From an uncultured Porticoccus sp. (lineage in GTDB: Bacteria > Pseudomonadota > Gammaproteobacteria > Pseudomonadales > Porticoccaceae), in assembly GCA_947259505.1 (NCBI GenBank), contig CAMYLT010000003.1:248001-312000 (forward strand): DNA of 64,000 nucleotides, read 5' to 3'. Made by a program: the position numbers and the translations under genes. Position 1 is the stretch's first letter. The number at the start of each line of letters is the position of its first letter. Shown in pieces: positions 36,003 through 47,472 of the stretch. The notes below the pieces were generated by a model. That model ran no database searches, was not told the DNA's origin, and saw only the letters and a list, made by a program, of their open reading frames with translations.

Positions 36003-39000
36003 ATGCCAAAAAGAACCGACATCAAAAGTATCCTGATCCTTGGGGCGGGTCCCATTGTCATCGGCCAGGCCTGTGAGTTCGATTACTCCGGCGCCCAGGC
36101 CTGCAAGGCGCTGCGGGAAGAGGGTTACCGGGTGATCCTGGTGAATTCCAATCCGGCGACCATCATGACTGATCCGTCCATGGCCGACGCGACCTACATC
36201 GAGCCTGTGGAATGGCGCACGGTTGCCAAAATTATCGAAAAAGAGCGCCCGGATGCACTGTTGCCCACCATGGGTGGCCAGACTGCCCTGAATTGCGCTC
36301 TCGACCTGGCTCGCGAAGGTGTGCTGGAAGAATTTGGCGTCGATATGATCGGTGCGGATGCTGATGCCATCGACAAGGCAGAGGATCGCGATCGCTTTGA
36401 TAAGGCCATGAAAGCCATCGGCCTGGATACGCCCAACGCGGTCATCGTGCACAGCTTGGAAGAGGCGTTGCAGGTGCCGGATCGTTTCGGTTATCCGTGT
36501 ATTATTCGCCCGTCCTTCACCATGGGCGGTTCCGGTGGTGGTATTGCCTACAACCGCGAAGAATTCGTGGAAATCTGCCGCCGTGGCCTCGATTTGTCGC
36601 CCACCAACGAATTGTTGATCGATGAATCGCTGATCGGTTGGAAAGAGTACGAGATGGAGGTGGTGCGCGACAAAAATGACAACTGCATCATCATCTGTTC
36701 CATCGAAAACTTTGACCCGATGGGCGTGCATACCGGCGACTCCATCACCGTGGCACCTGCCCAGACGTTGACCGATAAAGAATACCAGATCATGCGTAAT
36801 GCCTCGATTGCGGTGTTGCGCGAGATTGGTGTCGAGACTGGCGGTTCCAACGTGCAATTCGCCGTTAATCCCGAGGACGGCAGACTGGTCGTGATCGAGA
36901 TGAATCCGCGAGTATCCCGTTCCTCGGCGCTGGCCTCCAAGGCCACTGGCTTCCCGATTGCCAAGGTGGCCGCCAAATTGGCGGTGGGTTACACCCTGGA
37001 CGAGTTGCAGAATGATATTACTGACGGTGCTACCCCGGCTTCTTTCGAGCCGAGCATCGACTACGTCGTGACCAAAATTCCCCGTTTCGCCTTTGAAAAA
37101 TTCAACCAAGCCAACGCTAAACTCACCACCCAGATGAAATCTGTGGGCGAGGTGATGGCGATCGGTCGCACCTTCCAGGAATCCCTGCAAAAAGCCTTGC
37201 GCGGCCTTGAGGTGGGTTCATCCGGCTTTGAGTCCAAGGTTGATGCCGCTACCGAAGAGGGTCGAACCGAATTGCTTGAGCAGTTGAGCAATCCCGGGGC
37301 CGAGCGCATTTGGTTTGTGGGTGATGCCTTCCGTGCGGGCATGACCGTGGAAGAAGTGTTCAGCTATTCCGCCATTGACCCCTGGTTCCTGGTGCAGATC
37401 GAAGATCTCATCAAGCAGGAGATGGCGTTGCAGGGCGACGCTCTGGCGGCACTGGATGCCCGCAAGCTGTATGCTCTGAAGAGAAAAGGGTTCTCCGACA
37501 AACGCCTTGCTGCGTTGTTACAGACTTCTGAAAAGGCAGTGCGTGAGCATCGCTATGGTCTCGGTATTCACCCTGTCTACAAGCGAGTGGATACCTGTGC
37601 GGCAGAATTTTCTACCGCCACCGCTTATATGTATTCCAGCTATGAGGAAGAGTGCGAGTCGCAGCCTTCTGGCTGCGACAAAATCCTGGTGCTCGGTGGC
37701 GGTCCAAACCGCATTGGTCAGGGTATTGAGTTTGACTACTGCTGTGTGCACGCAGCCCTCGCCATGCGCGAAGATGGCTACGAAACTATCATGGTCAACT
37801 GTAACCCCGAAACCGTTTCCACGGATTACGATACTTCTGACCGCCTCTACTTTGAGCCGGTTACGCTTGAGGATGTGCTGGAGATTGTTCGGATAGAAAA
37901 ACCTGTGGGCGTTATTGTGCAGTTCGGTGGGCAGACACCCCTGAAACTGGCCCGTGCCCTGGAAGCAGAAGGTGTGCCGATTGTCGGCACGACTCCGGAT
38001 GCCATTGATATGGCGGAAGACCGCGAGCGCTTCCAGCAGATGATTCACAAGCTGAAACTGCTACAACCGCCGAATGCCATTGTGCGGTCAGCAGAGGAAG
38101 CCGTAGCTGCCGCTGCGGGCATCGGTTATCCGCTGGTGGTGCGTCCGTCCTACGTACTTGGTGGCCGTGCCATGGAGATTGTCTACCGCGAGGAAGAACT
38201 GCAGCGCTATATGCGTGATGCGGTACAGGTCTCTGAAGATGCGCCGGTACTGTTGGATTACTTCCTGTCATCGGCCATTGAGGTGGATATTGATGCCGTC
38301 TCCGATGGCGAACAAGTGGTGATCGGCGCCATCATGCAACACATTGAGCAGGCGGGCATTCACTCCGGTGACTCCGCCTGTGCGCTGCCACCCTACAGCC
38401 TGCCGGAAGACGTGCAGGATGAAATGCGCCAGGTGGTTAAAGCCATGGCCATTGAGCTGAAAGTGAAGGGTTTGATGAACGTGCAGCTGGCCTGGCAGGA
38501 TGAGAAAATCTACGTCATTGAGGTCAACCCTCGCGCCTCTCGTACCGTACCCTTCGTTTCCAAGTGTATCGGTACGTCGCTGGCAAAAATCGCCGCACGT
38601 TGCATGGTCGGCACTACGTTGGTAGATCAGAACTTCACCAGCGAAATTATTCCCCGCTTCTTCAGCGTTAAAGAAGCTGTGCTGCCCTTCAATAAATTCC
38701 CCGGTATTGACCCGATTCTTGGGCCGGAAATGAAATCCACCGGTGAAGTGATGGGCGTCGGCGACACCTTTGCTGAGGCCTATGCCAAGGCTGAGTTGGG
38801 GGCTAGCGATCCTATTCCTACCTCCGGTACGGCCTTCCTGAGCGTGCGCGAACCGGACAAAGCAGGAATTGCCAGTGTGGCTCGAAGCCTGATCAATAGC
38901 GGTTTCAAACTGGTAGCCACCGCGGGCACTGCCCAAGTGATAGAGGATGCCGGTTTGCCAGTCGAACGGGTCTTCAAGGTCAAACAAGGTCGTCCGCATA

Positions 39001-39221
39001 TCGTCGATATGATCAAAAATGATCAAATTGATTTGATTGTGAACACTACCGAGGGGCGCCAGGCGATTGCGGATTCCTCCACTATACGCTCCAGTGCAGA
39101 ACAGCATGGGGTGTACTACACGACAACCCTCGCCGGTGGCCAAGCTGTCTGCATGGCGCTGGAACAGACTGGGGAAATTAAGGTTCGCCGCCTGCAAGAT
39201 CTCCATGAGAGGAACCTCTGA
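36003..39221 (+). CDS. carB: Carbamoyl phosphate synthase large subunit CarB
   Basis: CarB makes carbamoyl phosphate for pyrimidines and arginine from bicarbonate, ammonia and two ATP. 1072 residues (E. coli 1073). The two homologous ATP-grasp halves begin [20 protein letters not shown] and [20 protein letters not shown]. The C-terminal MGS-like allosteric domain is present (about 940 on, [20 protein letters not shown]). The TGA overlaps the greA ATG. Confidence 0.98.
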   Translation: MPKRTDIKSILILGAGPIVIGQACEFDYSGAQACKALREEGYRVILVNSNPATIMTDPSMADATYIEPVEWRTVAKIIEKERPDALLPTMGGQTALNCALDLAREGVLEEFGVDMIGADADAIDKAEDRDRFDKAMKAIGLDTPNAVIVHSLEEALQVPDRFGYPCIIRPSFTMGGSGGGIAYNREEFVEICRRGLDLSPTNELLIDESLIGWKEYEMEVVRDKNDNCIIICSIENFDPMGVHTGDSITVAPAQTLTDKEYQIMRNASIAVLREIGVETGGSNVQFAVNPEDGRLVVIEMNPRVSRSSALASKATGFPIAKVAAKLAVGYTLDELQNDITDGATPASFEPSIDYVVTKIPRFAFEKFNQANAKLTTQMKSVGEVMAIGRTFQESLQKALRGLEVGSSGFESKVDAATEEGRTELLEQLSNPGAERIWFVGDAFRAGMTVEEVFSYSAIDPWFLVQIEDLIKQEMALQGDALAALDARKLYALKRKGFSDKRLAALLQTSEKAVREHRYGLGIHPVYKRVDTCAAEFSTATAYMYSSYEEECESQPSGCDKILVLGGGPNRIGQGIEFDYCCVHAALAMREDGYETIMVNCNPETVSTDYDTSDRLYFEPVTLEDVLEIVRIEKPVGVIVQFGGQTPLKLARALEAEGVPIVGTTPDAIDMAEDRERFQQMIHKLKLLQPPNAIVRSAEEAVAAAAGIGYPLVVRPSYVLGGRAMEIVYREEELQRYMRDAVQVSEDAPVLLDYFLSSAIEVDIDAVSDGEQVVIGAIMQHIEQAGIHSGDSACALPPYSLPEDVQDEMRQVVKAMAIELKVKGLMNVQLAWQDEKIYVIEVNPRASRTVPFVSKCIGTSLAKIAARCMVGTTLVDQNFTSEIIPRFFSVKEAVLPFNKFPGIDPILGPEMKSTGEVMGVGDTFAEAYAKAELGASDPIPTSGTAFLSVREPDKAGIASVARSLINSGFKLVATAGTAQVIEDAGLPVERVFKVKQGRPHIVDMIKNDQIDLIVNTTEGRQAIADSSTIRSSAEQHGVYYTTTLAGGQAVCMALEQTGEIKVRRLQDLHERNL

Positions 39222-39697
39222 TGCAAAAAAATCCGATGACTGTCGAAGGCGCAGAAAAGTTGCGCAAGGAGCTGGATAACCTTAAGAAAGTTGAGCGTCC
39301 GCGTATCGTGGCGGCTATTGCCGAGGCCCGTGCACACGGGGACCTGAAGGAAAATGCCGAATATCATGCCGCCCGTGAACAGCAGAGTTTTGCCGAAGGG
39401 CGCATCCAGGAAATCGAAGGCAAGCTGGGTAATGCCCAAATTATCGACATTACCAAGATTCCTCAGGGCGACAAGGTTATTTTCGGCAGCACGGTGGACA
39501 TCATCAATCTGGAGACGGATGGAACCGTGACCTACACCATCGTCGGTGATGATGAGTCCGATGTAAAACTTAACAAGATTTCCTACCAGTCACCGATTGC
39601 CCGCGCGTTGATTGGCAAAGAGGTGGGAGATATCGTCGTGGTCAAAACGCCCGGCGGGGATGTGGAATATGAGATTGACGATGTGAAACACATCTGA
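39221..39697 (+). CDS. greA: Transcript cleavage factor GreA
   Basis: GreA rescues backtracked RNA polymerase by stimulating transcript cleavage. 158 residues. The coiled-coil tip with the acidic catalytic residues is in [20 protein letters not shown], followed by the C-terminal FKBP-like domain ending [16 protein letters not shown]. It is coupled to carB by the ATGA overlap, the same arrangement as in Pseudomonas. Confidence 0.97.
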   Translation: MQKNPMTVEGAEKLRKELDNLKKVERPRIVAAIAEARAHGDLKENAEYHAAREQQSFAEGRIQEIEGKLGNAQIIDITKIPQGDKVIFGSTVDIINLETDGTVTYTIVGDDESDVKLNKISYQSPIARALIGKEVGDIVVVKTPGGDVEYEIDDVKHI

Positions 39698-39716
39698 ATA
39701 TTCCAGTGAAGACACT

Positions 39717-39744
39717 AAAAAGAGGCCATTTGGCCTCTTTTTTT
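39717..39744 (+). terminator. Rho-independent terminator after greA
   Basis: AAAAAGAGGCC-ATTT-GGCCTC followed by TTTTTTT, 20 bases after the greA stop; ends the carAB-greA transcript. Confidence 0.9.
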
Positions 39745-39893
39745 ATGGCGGACAGTGCACTTGGCTGTTTGGACTCCCCTCCCGGAGGTAGTGATATGTA
39801 CCGCTTTTGAATCGGCGGTGTACCCCGTCAATACAGCTGAAGTGTTGTGCCTTGCGGATTTAAACTAAAGTTCTATTTGTCAGGGAGCAATGA

Positions 39894-40157
39894 ATGAAGC
39901 CAGATGTCAGCAAGGCCATGCGGCAGCTGATCCGTGATGTACGAAAGACCATACCTTTTGATATGCCGGTCGCACAGGTGTGTGGTGGTCTTTGTGTCGG
40001 GTGTCCAAAAAAGCTGCTGAATTATCTTGAGGATGAACTCGCTCGTTGGCAGTCATGTCTTGATGATGGTGCTGTGCCCAGCCTGGGTGACCTGAATCGG
40101 CTGGGGCGCTGCAGCCAAAAAGTCTACTCAGCGTTGCAAAAAAACCAACTGGTCTAA
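39894..40157 (+). CDS. Small Cys-containing hypothetical protein (87 residues)
   Basis: I cannot assign a function. The protein is mostly helical, with the Cys pattern VCGGLCVGCPKKLLNYLEDEL near residue 30 and another Cys in LGRCSQKVYSALQKNQLV at the end. The Cys cluster could bind a metal. The start ATG follows GGGAGCA. It lies between the greA terminator and an alpha/beta hydrolase gene, in a place where E. coli-like order would continue straight to yhbY. Similar short proteins seem to exist in related bacteria, but I cannot confirm that here. Confidence 0.65.
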   Translation: MKPDVSKAMRQLIRDVRKTIPFDMPVAQVCGGLCVGCPKKLLNYLEDELARWQSCLDDGAVPSLGDLNRLGRCSQKVYSALQKNQLV

Positions 40158-40357
40158 TAGCGCGATATAGCCATATTGTCATCGTTAGGCAATAGGCCTC
40201 CCGCAAGTCATCCACTCTACAGATAAAACACTGGTGTTGATCGCAGCCGCTGAGGGGGCCGTCACCCTCGGTCTTACTCTGCAGGCCTGTGCCCCGTCGA
40301 CGCCTATATGCTTTTATGCCAGTATGCGGTTTAAAAATAAGAAGAGGGGTGTGAACA

Positions 40358-41257
40358 ATGCGTCGGGATGTTGAGTTCAATACGGAAGATGGGGTAACAC
40401 TTCGCGGTTGGCATTATGTGCCTAAGGATATTCAGGGGGAGGTGCCAACCATTGTGATGGCGCATGGTTTCTCGGCAGTAAAAGAAATGTACCTTGATCG
40501 TTTTGCGGAGTCCTTTGCCAAGGCTGGGCTGGCATCGATAGTGTTCGATAACCGAAATTTCGGGGCTAGTGATGGAGAACCTCGTTACGAAATTGATCCC
40601 TGGCAGCAGGTGCGCGACTACCGTGATGCGATCACCTACGCGGAAACGCTTCCTGAAACTGATGTTGATCGAATTGGAATATGGGGGTCCAGTTATAGCG
40701 GCGGGCATGTCATGGTTGTGGGCGCATTGGACCGGAGAGTGAAGTGTGTCGTGTCCCAAGTACCGTTGGCCAGCGGCCACCGCAATGTACGGCGGCTCAT
40801 CCGATCAGACTATCTTGCTTCGGTGCGTGCAATGTTTGACCAAGACCGCCGTGCGCGCATGAAAGGCGGAGCCCCAGCGATGATTCCTGTCGTCTCCGAG
40901 GACCCGGCAGCCCCTTCAGCATTGCCAACCCCTGACAGCTGGTCCTGGTTTACCGAGACGGGTAAGGCCCGGGCACCATCATGGCATAATGAAGTGACCT
41001 TACGCTCGGTGGAAATGTTCACCGAGTATGAGCCGATCAGTTACGCCCGATATATCAGCCCAACCCCATTTATGATGATTGTGGCGCTCAGTGATGTGCT
41101 GACTGTGTCTGACCTGGCGCTGGAAGCCTACGAGGAAGCGCTGGGCCCCAAACGACTGGTAACGCTTGCTGGAGGCCATTTTGATGCCTACGTAAATGAC
41201 TTCGAGGCTGCTTCTGGGCCGGCAGTTGAATGGTTCACCCAGCATTTGGGGGCGTAG
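40358..41257 (+). CDS. Alpha/beta hydrolase
   Basis: A 299-residue hydrolase of the dienelactone-hydrolase-like type. TIVMAHGFSAVKEMYLD carries the oxyanion-hole HGF. The nucleophile elbow is GIWGSSYSGGHVMVVGALD with Ser in GSSYSG. The Asp lies probably in FMMIVALSDVLT and the His in LAGGHFDAYV. The whole resembles proteins annotated as polyketide-transferase-like hydrolases. GAAGAGGGGTG precedes the ATG. The substrate is unknown. It stands alone, convergent with yhbY. Confidence 0.8.
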   Translation: MRRDVEFNTEDGVTLRGWHYVPKDIQGEVPTIVMAHGFSAVKEMYLDRFAESFAKAGLASIVFDNRNFGASDGEPRYEIDPWQQVRDYRDAITYAETLPETDVDRIGIWGSSYSGGHVMVVGALDRRVKCVVSQVPLASGHRNVRRLIRSDYLASVRAMFDQDRRARMKGGAPAMIPVVSEDPAAPSALPTPDSWSWFTETGKARAPSWHNEVTLRSVEMFTEYEPISYARYISPTPFMMIVALSDVLTVSDLALEAYEEALGPKRLVTLAGGHFDAYVNDFEAASGPAVEWFTQHLGA

Positions 41258-41296
41258 TGTAGAGGGTCAGTTGGTTGTGTCAGCGGCAACGGTTTT

Positions 41297-41599
41297 TTAG
41301 CGTAGCAGGTTTGAGAGATGCGGGTTGGGTTTGTCAGCACGCCGCAACAGCAGCACAATATGGCCGATGGTTTGCACCGCCTCAGCACCCAATTTTTCAG
41401 CAATCTCCGCAATGACAAGCTGTTTGGCTTCTTTGTCGCCCACCGCCAGTTTGACCTTGATAAGTTCGTGGTCATTCAGCGCTCGGTCAAGCTCCGCCAG
41501 TACTGATTCGCTCAGACCATTGCCCGCAACGGTCACCACTGGATTGAGATTGTGACCCAGGCGGCGCAGATGCTTTTTGTCCTCGTTGGAAAGTGTCAT
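41297..41599 (-). CDS. yhbY: Ribosome assembly RNA-binding protein YhbY
   Basis: A 100-residue CRM-domain (CRS1-YhbY) protein that associates with pre-50S particles. LRRLGHNLNPVVTVAGNGLSE and the KVKLAV and GAEAVQTIGHIVLLLRR segments match throughout. It is divergent from rlmE, separated by 56 bases, as in E. coli and Pseudomonas. Confidence 0.95.
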   Translation of the reverse strand: MTLSNEDKKHLRRLGHNLNPVVTVAGNGLSESVLAELDRALNDHELIKVKLAVGDKEAKQLVIAEIAEKLGAEAVQTIGHIVLLLRRADKPNPHLSNLLR

Positions 41600-41655
41600 A
41601 GAATAGCTGTCCTTTTAAACGGCGCGTATTCTAGCCGAACTACTATCAGGTTGAT

Positions 41656-42282
41656 ATGGGACGCTCAAAAAGTAGCCAGCGATGGTTGCAGGAACACAGA
41701 AACGACCACTACGTGAAACGCTCCATAAAGGAGGGTTACCGTTCCCGTGCCAGCTATAAATTGCTGGAATTGAACGAGAGGGATCGGCTGTTTAGACTAG
41801 GCATGACAGTGCTTGACCTGGGCGCAGCACCTGGCGGGTGGTCCCAAGTGGCGGCCAATCTGGTGGGAGATAATGGGCGCATCATTGCCTCCGATATTCT
41901 GCCCATGGATAGCCTGGCCGGGGTTGATTTCGTCCTGGGTGACTTTACAGAAGAAGCGGTCCTCAACGAAATCCTGCAATTGTTGGGCGATGAACCGGCA
42001 GACCTTGTAATATCGGATATGGCCCCCAATATGAGTGGTATGAAGGCCGTTGACCAGCCACGTGCCATGTATTTGGTGGAACTGGCTATGGAAATGGCCT
42101 GCCAGGTATTGAAACCTGAGGGCGTTTTTGTTGCCAAAGTGTTTCACGGCGAAGGTTTTGATAGTTTCATGCTGGAAGTGAAGCGCCGTTTTCAGCGGGT
42201 GGTTGCCCGCAAGCCTGATGCCTCTCGATCCCGCTCCAGGGAAGTTTATCTGGTGGCGCGAGGTCTAAAGGAACAGGGATAG
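41656..42282 (+). CDS. rlmE: 23S rRNA (uridine-2'-O) methyltransferase RlmE
   Basis: RlmE (FtsJ/RrmJ) methylates U2552 of 23S rRNA. 208 residues. The N-terminal [13 protein letters not shown]-type sequence [17 protein letters not shown], the SAM-binding motif [15 protein letters not shown] and the catalytic-tetrad regions [10 protein letters not shown] and [10 protein letters not shown] are present. ftsH follows at 84 bases, the conserved rlmE-ftsH operon. Confidence 0.96.
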   Translation: MGRSKSSQRWLQEHRNDHYVKRSIKEGYRSRASYKLLELNERDRLFRLGMTVLDLGAAPGGWSQVAANLVGDNGRIIASDILPMDSLAGVDFVLGDFTEEAVLNEILQLLGDEPADLVISDMAPNMSGMKAVDQPRAMYLVELAMEMACQVLKPEGVFVAKVFHGEGFDSFMLEVKRRFQRVVARKPDASRSRSREVYLVARGLKEQG

Positions 42283-42366
42283 GTTGAATAAGCGGGGCTT
42301 CTGTTTTTACAGACCCCAGTGTTGCTGCGCGGCAGAGGTCGGCAGCATTAATACGAGGAAGTCCAG

Positions 42367-44286
42367 TTGAACGATATGGCCAAGAATCTTGTGCTGTGGC
42401 TGATTATCGCAGCAGTATTGCTGTCGGTATTCCAGAGCTTTAGCCCCCCCGCCAAAGAGAATGCAATCAGTTACTCCTCTTTTATTGAAGAAGTGCAGTC
42501 CGGTCGTGTCACCAATGTGGTGATTGAAGGGCTGACCGTCGAAGGCAAGCGTGCCGATGGCACTACTTTCAAAACCATTCGGCCCAATGTGCCGGATTCC
42601 GGCTTGATGGGCGACCTGCTCAACAACAACGTCAGCGTTGAGGGTCGTGAGCCGGAGCAACAGAGTCTGTGGAGCCAGCTACTCGTGGCTTCATTCCCGA
42701 TTCTGCTGATTCTCGCTATTTTCATGTTTTTCATGCGGCAGATGCAGGGCGGTGCCGGTGGCAAGGGCGGTCCAATGGCCTTTGGTAAAAGCAAAGCGCG
42801 CCTGCTGGGTGAAGATCAGATTAAAACCACCTTTGCCGATGTGGCCGGTGTCGATGAAGCGAAGGAAGATGTTCACGAACTGGTGGACTTTCTGCGCGAT
42901 CCGTCCCGCTTCCAGCGCCTCGGTGGTCGTATTCCTCAGGGTGTGCTGATGGTGGGTCCGCCCGGTACCGGTAAAACCCTGTTGGCCAAAGCCATTGCCG
43001 GTGAAGCCAAGGTGCCGTTCTTTTCCATCTCCGGTTCCGACTTCGTGGAGATGTTTGTGGGTGTGGGCGCTTCACGTGTGCGGGATATGTTCGAACAGGC
43101 GAAGAAGCAGGCGCCCTGTATCATTTTTATCGATGAGATCGATGCCGTCGGTCGTCACCGCGGTGGTGGTTATGGCGGTGGTCACGACGAGCGTGAGCAG
43201 ACACTGAACCAGTTGCTGGTGGAAATGGATGGTTTTGAGGGTAATGAGGGTGTCATCGTCATCGCTGCCACCAACCGTCCTGATGTGCTCGACAAGGCAC
43301 TGCTGCGCCCTGGTCGTTTTGACCGCCAGGTGTTTGTGGGACTGCCAGACATCCGTGGTCGTGAGCAAATTCTCAAGGTTCATGCCCGCAAGGTGCCGCT
43401 GGATGAACATGCGGATCTCGGTATTGTTGCCCGCGGGACCCCCGGCTTTTCTGGCGCTGACCTGGCCAACCTGGTGAATGAGGCGTCCCTCTTCGCCGCA
43501 CGCGCCAACAAGCGCATCGTGACCATGGAAGAGTTTGAAAAAGCCCGTGACAAAATCATGATGGGCGCGGAGCGCCGCTCCATGGTGATGTCAGAAAAAG
43601 AGAAGGAAAATACTGCCTATCATGAGGCGGGCCATGCCATTGTTGGCCGCTTGATGCCCGAGCATGATCCGATCCATAAGGTGAGCATTATTCCCCGTGG
43701 CCGCGCACTGGGTGTTACCCAGTTCCTTCCGGAGGAAGACAAGTACAGCATGAGTCGTCGTCAACTAGTGGGCCAGTTGTGCAGCCTGTTTGGTGGCCGT
43801 ATTGCTGAGGAGCTGGTTCATGGTGCCGACGGTGTTACTACCGGTGCTTCCAATGATATTGAACGTGCGACGCAGATGGCGCGCAACATGGTGGTGCGTT
43901 GGGGCCTGTCAGATAAAATGGGTCCGTTACTGTATGGCGAAGAAGAATCACAGGTGCCCGGCGGTGGTAGAGCTACCTATTCTGAGGACACCGCACGTGA
44001 AATCGATGTCGAAGTGCGCCGGGTGCTGGATGAATCTTACGCCCGCGCCAAGAAAATCCTCGAAGATAATATCGATGTGCTGCACGCCATGAAGGACGCT
44101 TTGATGGAGTACGAGACCATTGACCTGGAGCAGGTTGATGATCTGATGGCTCGCAAGCCGGTGCGCCCTCCGCATGACTGGCACGACCAGGATTTTGGTG
44201 GTCGTCCCGGGCCGGATGGCGGCACCCCGAAAGCCGATGATTCTGATGATCGCGGCTCCGTGGGTGGCCCTGCCAAGGAACACTGA
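42367..44286 (+). CDS. ftsH: ATP-dependent zinc metalloprotease FtsH
   Basis: FtsH is the membrane-anchored AAA+ protease that degrades proteins such as sigma-32 and LpxC in E. coli. 639 residues from TTG (GAGGAAG seven bases before); ATG 42376 would give the start seen in E. coli (MAKNL). Two membrane helices (about 5-25 and 100-120) flank a periplasmic domain. Walker A is [13 protein letters not shown], the SRH region holds [18 protein letters not shown], and the zinc site is HEAGHAIVG. Followed by folP. Confidence 0.97.
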   Translation: MNDMAKNLVLWLIIAAVLLSVFQSFSPPAKENAISYSSFIEEVQSGRVTNVVIEGLTVEGKRADGTTFKTIRPNVPDSGLMGDLLNNNVSVEGREPEQQSLWSQLLVASFPILLILAIFMFFMRQMQGGAGGKGGPMAFGKSKARLLGEDQIKTTFADVAGVDEAKEDVHELVDFLRDPSRFQRLGGRIPQGVLMVGPPGTGKTLLAKAIAGEAKVPFFSISGSDFVEMFVGVGASRVRDMFEQAKKQAPCIIFIDEIDAVGRHRGGGYGGGHDEREQTLNQLLVEMDGFEGNEGVIVIAATNRPDVLDKALLRPGRFDRQVFVGLPDIRGREQILKVHARKVPLDEHADLGIVARGTPGFSGADLANLVNEASLFAARANKRIVTMEEFEKARDKIMMGAERRSMVMSEKEKENTAYHEAGHAIVGRLMPEHDPIHKVSIIPRGRALGVTQFLPEEDKYSMSRRQLVGQLCSLFGGRIAEELVHGADGVTTGASNDIERATQMARNMVVRWGLSDKMGPLLYGEEESQVPGGGRATYSEDTAREIDVEVRRVLDESYARAKKILEDNIDVLHAMKDALMEYETIDLEQVDDLMARKPVRPPHDWHDQDFGGRPGPDGGTPKADDSDDRGSVGGPAKEH

Positions 44287-44413
44287 TTTGCTCCCCGGCC
44301 TGAGAGGGCCGGGGATATCCCCTCTCCCTTTTTTTGTCGATCCATTTGCCCATGTCTAAAGCAATCCATTGTCGTGATCGGTGGTCAGCTCGTTCGTTGA
44401 CAGGGTCTCTTTG

Positions 44414-45250
44414 ATGCAGTTTGGTCGTTTTCTGCTCGACCTGAACACCCCTAAAATCATGGGGGTGCTCAATACCACGCCCGATTCCTTCTCTGACGGA
44501 GGCTCCCTGCATACAAGAGATGGACGGCTAGAGATATCTCGGGTGTTACAGCGGGTTGAAACCATGCTGGAGGAGGGCGCGGACATCATTGATGTGGGTG
44601 GCGAATCCACTCGCCCAGGTGCGACTGCGGTAGCGGAGGATGAGGAATTACGACGGGTAGTGCCTGTCGTTGCGGCGATTGCCCACCGTTTTGATGTCCC
44701 GGTGTCAGTGGATACCAGCACGGCACAAGTGATACAGGCGGCGGCGGACGCTGGCGCCAGTCTGATTAATGATGTGCGCGCCTTGCGTCGCCCCGGGGCA
44801 CTGGAGGCGGTAGCGAATACGGGTTTGCCCGTGTGCCTGATGCATATGGCCGGAGAGCCAGAAGGCATGCAGGATAACCCGGAATACCGCAATATCATTG
44901 ATGACGTCAGAGCCTTCCTGCTGGAGCGTATCGCAGCTTGTGACGCAGCCGGTATCCCCAGTGAGCGAATACTGATTGATCCGGGCTTTGGGTTTGGTAA
45001 AACCCTCGCACACAATTTGGAACTGTTTCGGAATTTACCCGAATTACAGAAACTGGGCAGGCCGTTGCTCATAGGCGTATCACGCAAATCCATGATCGGA
45101 GCCATTCTGGATAAACCGGTGTCACAGAGAATGGTGGGTAGTGTCGCTATGGCGATGTTGGCAGCCCAGCGTGGGGTGGCGATCCTCCGTGTACACGATG
45201 TATCGGCAACTGCCGATGCGTTTAGGATTAGGAACATGATAGAAGGATAA
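44414..45250 (+). CDS. folP: Dihydropteroate synthase FolP
   Basis: FolP condenses p-aminobenzoate with dihydropterin pyrophosphate in folate synthesis and is the sulfonamide target. I start at ATG 44414 (QFGRFLLDL); the track start adds 11 residues. 278 residues. Motifs: [35 protein letters not shown] and [11 protein letters not shown]. glmM follows within five bases. Confidence 0.96.
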   Translation: MQFGRFLLDLNTPKIMGVLNTTPDSFSDGGSLHTRDGRLEISRVLQRVETMLEEGADIIDVGGESTRPGATAVAEDEELRRVVPVVAAIAHRFDVPVSVDTSTAQVIQAAADAGASLINDVRALRRPGALEAVANTGLPVCLMHMAGEPEGMQDNPEYRNIIDDVRAFLLERIAACDAAGIPSERILIDPGFGFGKTLAHNLELFRNLPELQKLGRPLLIGVSRKSMIGAILDKPVSQRMVGSVAMAMLAAQRGVAILRVHDVSATADAFRIRNMIEG

Positions 45251-45254
45251 AATC

Positions 45255-46595
45255 GTGGGAAGGAAATTTTTTGGTACGGATGGGATTAGGGGGAGAGTAG
45301 GTGAGCCGCCAATTACAGCAGACTTTGTTCTGAAATTGGGCTGGGCCGCGGGTAAAGTGTTCAGTGAGCAGTCAAAAGGACGCAAACTGATCATTATGGG
45401 AAAAGATACGAGAGTCTCGGGCTATATGTTTGAGTCAGCTTTGCAGGCAGGCTTGATAGCTGCTGGAGTGGATGTTGAGCTGCTTGGGCCAATGCCGACC
45501 CCAGGTATAGCGTATCTGACGCGTACTTTTCGGGCCCAGGCCGGTATTGTGATCAGCGCATCTCACAACCCCTACTACGATAATGGTATTAAATTTTTTG
45601 GTGGGGATGGCTTCAAACTTTCAGACGATATAGAGCTTGCAATAGAGAGCTACTTGCAAAAGGATTTAGTCACAGAAACATCTGATAAGTTAGGAAAAGC
45701 ACATCGTGTGGCAGATGCTGTGGGTCGCTATATTGAATTCTGCAAGGGAACACTCCCATCAGGTAGTCATCTTCAAGGACTGAAAATCGTGGTCGATTGT
45801 GCCAACGGTGCTACCTACCATATTGCCCCTAATGTTTTCAGGGAGCTCGGTGCCGAAGTGGTGGAAATGGCTGTGGAGCCGGACGGCTTCAACATTAATG
45901 AAAACTGTGGCTCCACTAACCCGGTCTTACTTCAGGAGGCTGTGCTCAACACCGGTTCCGATATGGGTATTGCTTTCGATGGTGATGGTGACAGGGTGTT
46001 GTTTGTGGATCACAAGGGGCACATGGTAGATGGTGATGAGCTACTTTTTGTGATCGCCAAACATCGCCATTTTCAAGGTGAGTGCAGTGGTGTGGCAGGT
46101 ACCCTGATGAGTAACTTCGGTATGGAGTTATCGCTCAAGGAGTTGGGCATTCCATTTTATCGGGCTCAAGTGGGTGATCGCTATGTGATTGAAGCCATGA
46201 AAGAACGAAAATGGCAGTTGGGCGGAGAGAGCTCTGGTCATATTATTTGTAGTGACTTGACAACTACGGGTGACGGTGTGGTCGCAGCGTTGCAAGTGCT
46301 GCGGGCTATGCAAGAAATAGGTGCGCCACTTAATCATTTGAAGAAGGGTATGAAAAAGTATCCTCAAAAAATGATCAATGTCCGCATCAAGCAAAAATTT
46401 AATTTATCTGAATTTCCTGCTATAGAGAATGCAGTGCGCGAAGCTGAAAAGCAGCTGGCTGGAACTGGGCGTGTATTGTTAAGACCCTCCGGTACCGAGC
46501 CACTGGTGCGCGTCATGGTGGAAGGTGAGGATGCAGAGCTGGTGGACAGTCTGGTAAAAAAAGTCGCAGCAGTTGTGACTGAGGAAGTGGGCTGA
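45255..46595 (+). CDS. glmM: Phosphoglucosamine mutase GlmM
   Basis: GlmM interconverts glucosamine-6- and -1-phosphate for cell-wall precursor synthesis. 446 residues, GTG start. The start reads FFGTDGIRG, the phospho-Ser loop is [18 protein letters not shown], the metal loop is [10 protein letters not shown] and the phosphate-binding end is [14 protein letters not shown]. Stretches of this gene (for example the 5' 400 bases and around 46350-46440) use more A/T-rich codons than its neighbours, without breaking synteny. Confidence 0.97.
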   Translation: MGRKFFGTDGIRGRVGEPPITADFVLKLGWAAGKVFSEQSKGRKLIIMGKDTRVSGYMFESALQAGLIAAGVDVELLGPMPTPGIAYLTRTFRAQAGIVISASHNPYYDNGIKFFGGDGFKLSDDIELAIESYLQKDLVTETSDKLGKAHRVADAVGRYIEFCKGTLPSGSHLQGLKIVVDCANGATYHIAPNVFRELGAEVVEMAVEPDGFNINENCGSTNPVLLQEAVLNTGSDMGIAFDGDGDRVLFVDHKGHMVDGDELLFVIAKHRHFQGECSGVAGTLMSNFGMELSLKELGIPFYRAQVGDRYVIEAMKERKWQLGGESSGHIICSDLTTTGDGVVAALQVLRAMQEIGAPLNHLKKGMKKYPQKMINVRIKQKFNLSEFPAIENAVREAEKQLAGTGRVLLRPSGTEPLVRVMVEGEDAELVDSLVKKVAAVVTEEVG

Positions 46596-46722
46596 TGTCC
46601 CCAGCCTGCGGCAGCCTTTCTGTTGTTGAAGCGGAGCGGCAAATTGCCGGGCCCATCAGTTGTATGTTGACGACAACTTCGTTAAGATTGCGCCCCTTTT
46701 CAGGGCCGGGAAAACCTTAGTT

Positions 46723-47451
46723 ATGCGTCGTCCCCTGGTAGCAGGAAACTGGAAAATGCACGGTTCACGCGAATCGATTGCATCCCTTGTTTCAGGCTTG
46801 CTACAGATTAACTCTGTTGTGGATGTGGCAGTTTTTCCACCCTATGTGTACCTCCAGCAGGTGATCAAGGCATTGGCCGATACCACCGTTGGGGTGGGTG
46901 CACAGAATGTTTCTGAACAGCGGCAGGGCGCCTATACCGGCGAAATCTCTGCTGATATGTTGAAAGACATTGGCTGTCACTATGTGATTGTTGGTCACTC
47001 GGAGCGACGTACCCTCTACGGGGAGAGTGATCAGCAGGTGGCAGACAAGTTTATTGCTGCCCAGTCGGTCGGGTTGGTACCAATACTTTGTGTTGGTGAG
47101 ACACTGGCTCAGCGTGAACAAGACGAAACACTTGCTGTCATCGCCAGACAGCTCGATGCCGTGACAGCAGTTGCCGGTATTGAAGCAGTTTGCAAGGCAG
47201 TGCTAGCCTACGAGCCGGTCTGGGCCATTGGTACCGGTAAAACGGCCACGGCAGATCAGGCTCAAGAAGTGCATCAGGCCATTCGCCAGAGGCTTGGTGC
47301 GGTTGCCGAGAGAACCAGACTGATCTATGGCGGTAGTGTGAAGGCCGCCAATGCGGCAGAGCTGTTTGCACAACCCGACATTGACGGTGCGTTGGTGGGC
47401 GGAGCCTCCCTGGACAGCGCCGAATTCGGCGAGATTTGTAAACTGGCATAA
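46723..47451 (+). CDS. tpiA: Triosephosphate isomerase TpiA
   Basis: TIM-barrel enzyme interconverting dihydroxyacetone phosphate and glyceraldehyde-3-phosphate. ATG 46723 gives 242 residues beginning RRPLVAGNWKMHGSRES with the catalytic Lys; the track's upstream 21 residues are dispensable. The catalytic His is in YVIVGHSERR and the catalytic Glu in AYEPVWAIGTG. Phosphate loop IYGGSVKAANA and VGGASL at the end. Placed between glmM and secG as in Pseudomonas. Confidence 0.97.
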   Translation: MRRPLVAGNWKMHGSRESIASLVSGLLQINSVVDVAVFPPYVYLQQVIKALADTTVGVGAQNVSEQRQGAYTGEISADMLKDIGCHYVIVGHSERRTLYGESDQQVADKFIAAQSVGLVPILCVGETLAQREQDETLAVIARQLDAVTAVAGIEAVCKAVLAYEPVWAIGTGKTATADQAQEVHQAIRQRLGAVAERTRLIYGGSVKAANAAELFAQPDIDGALVGGASLDSAEFGEICKLA

Positions 47452-47472
47452 CCACAAATACGAAGTGGGAAA

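Noticed and set aside
35958-37190. 410-codon frame antisense to carB (and similar ones at 32349, 38268, 61837)
   Set aside because: They lie wholly opposite strongly conserved genes and their translations are low-complexity His/Gln/Gly-rich shadows.
42283-42366. Sigma-32 promoter before ftsH
   Set aside because: TTGAAT and CCCCAG are present but 24 bases apart, too far for the consensus.
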